The translations under genes were made by a program, and so were the position numbers. The notes beneath the pieces were generated by a model. It did not search any database and was not told where the DNA came from. It saw only the letters and a program-made list of their open reading frames with translations. From contig QIKQ01000379.1 of assembly GCA_003233075.1 (NCBI GenBank), positions 1 to 6,605 on the forward strand: a DNA stretch of 6,605 nt, read 5' to 3'. This document shows, piece after piece, positions 6,515-6,605 of the stretch (its first letter is position 1; each line of letters opens with the position of its first letter). This DNA comes from Gammaproteobacteria bacterium (lineage in GTDB: Bacteria > Pseudomonadota > Gammaproteobacteria > SZUA-21).

Positions 6515-6605
6515 CTATGAAGCTATGAAGCTATGAAGCTATGAAGCTATGAAGCTATGAAGCTATGAAGCTATGAAGCTATGAAGCTATGAAGCTATGA
6601 AGCTA
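6515..6605. repeat. Perfect 8-bp tandem repeat (CTATGAAG)n, continuing past the right edge
   Basis: The unit CTATGAAG is repeated without a mismatch for 11 full copies plus 3 bases, and the window ends inside the array, so the true length is unknown. The period is not a multiple of three, so every plus-strand frame meets TGA and every minus-strand frame meets TAG once per 24 bases. The array therefore cannot encode a repeat protein. Perfect identity of copies points to slippage-driven, recent expansion, typical of a variable-number locus. It begins 94 bases after the stop of the DUF3124-like gene. Confidence 0.97.

Noticed and set aside
6515..6605. The regular array considered as a CRISPR or a repeat-protein gene.
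   Set aside because: Units are 8 bases with no spacers, and every frame on both strands contains stops.

Overview
The window is a stretch of a moderately AT-rich bacterial genome. Shine-Dalgarno sites, Sec-type signal peptides and sigma70-like boxes point to a Gram-negative bacterium, perhaps a gammaproteobacterium. The dispersed-repeat style (CATTGCGAAG...GAAGCAATCC hairpins) and the gene types would fit an AT-rich lineage such as Legionellales, but nothing here fixes the taxon.

Left half (1-3500, minus strand): a two-gene operon. The first gene encodes a 962-residue SNF2-family ATPase with an N-terminal SWIM zinc finger (612-3500). It has its own good ribosome binding site and a plausible promoter. 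Nine bases after its stop codon comes a PIN-like (DUF5615-like) putative nuclease gene, which runs off the left edge (1-602). A zinc-finger SNF2 translocase coupled to a PIN-like protein suggests a nucleic-acid processing module, for repair or defence. I cannot match it to a named system.

Middle (3501-4404): a divergent intergenic region with one possible 23-codon ORF behind a good ribosome binding site. It is followed by a plus-strand gene for an exported histidine phosphatase (3826-4404).

Large non-coding region (4405-5865, about 1.46 kb): its main feature is a roughly 318-bp element (4848-5165). The element has imperfect terminal inverted repeats, each of which folds into a hairpin. Its interior is GC-rich and full of further hairpins, inside a very AT-rich surround. 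It looks like a non-autonomous (MITE-like) repeat or a structured-RNA locus. The rest of this region holds only isolated palindromes and promoter-like boxes, with no convincing gene.

Right end (5866-6605): a gene for a small secreted protein that resembles the DUF3124 family, then a perfect 8-bp tandem repeat (11 full units plus 3 bases) that continues off the right edge. The repeat has stops in all six frames, so it cannot encode a repeat protein.

The helicase/PIN pair is the only set of genes in the window that clearly belongs together. The phosphatase and the DUF3124-like gene look like separate single-gene units coding for envelope or periplasmic proteins.
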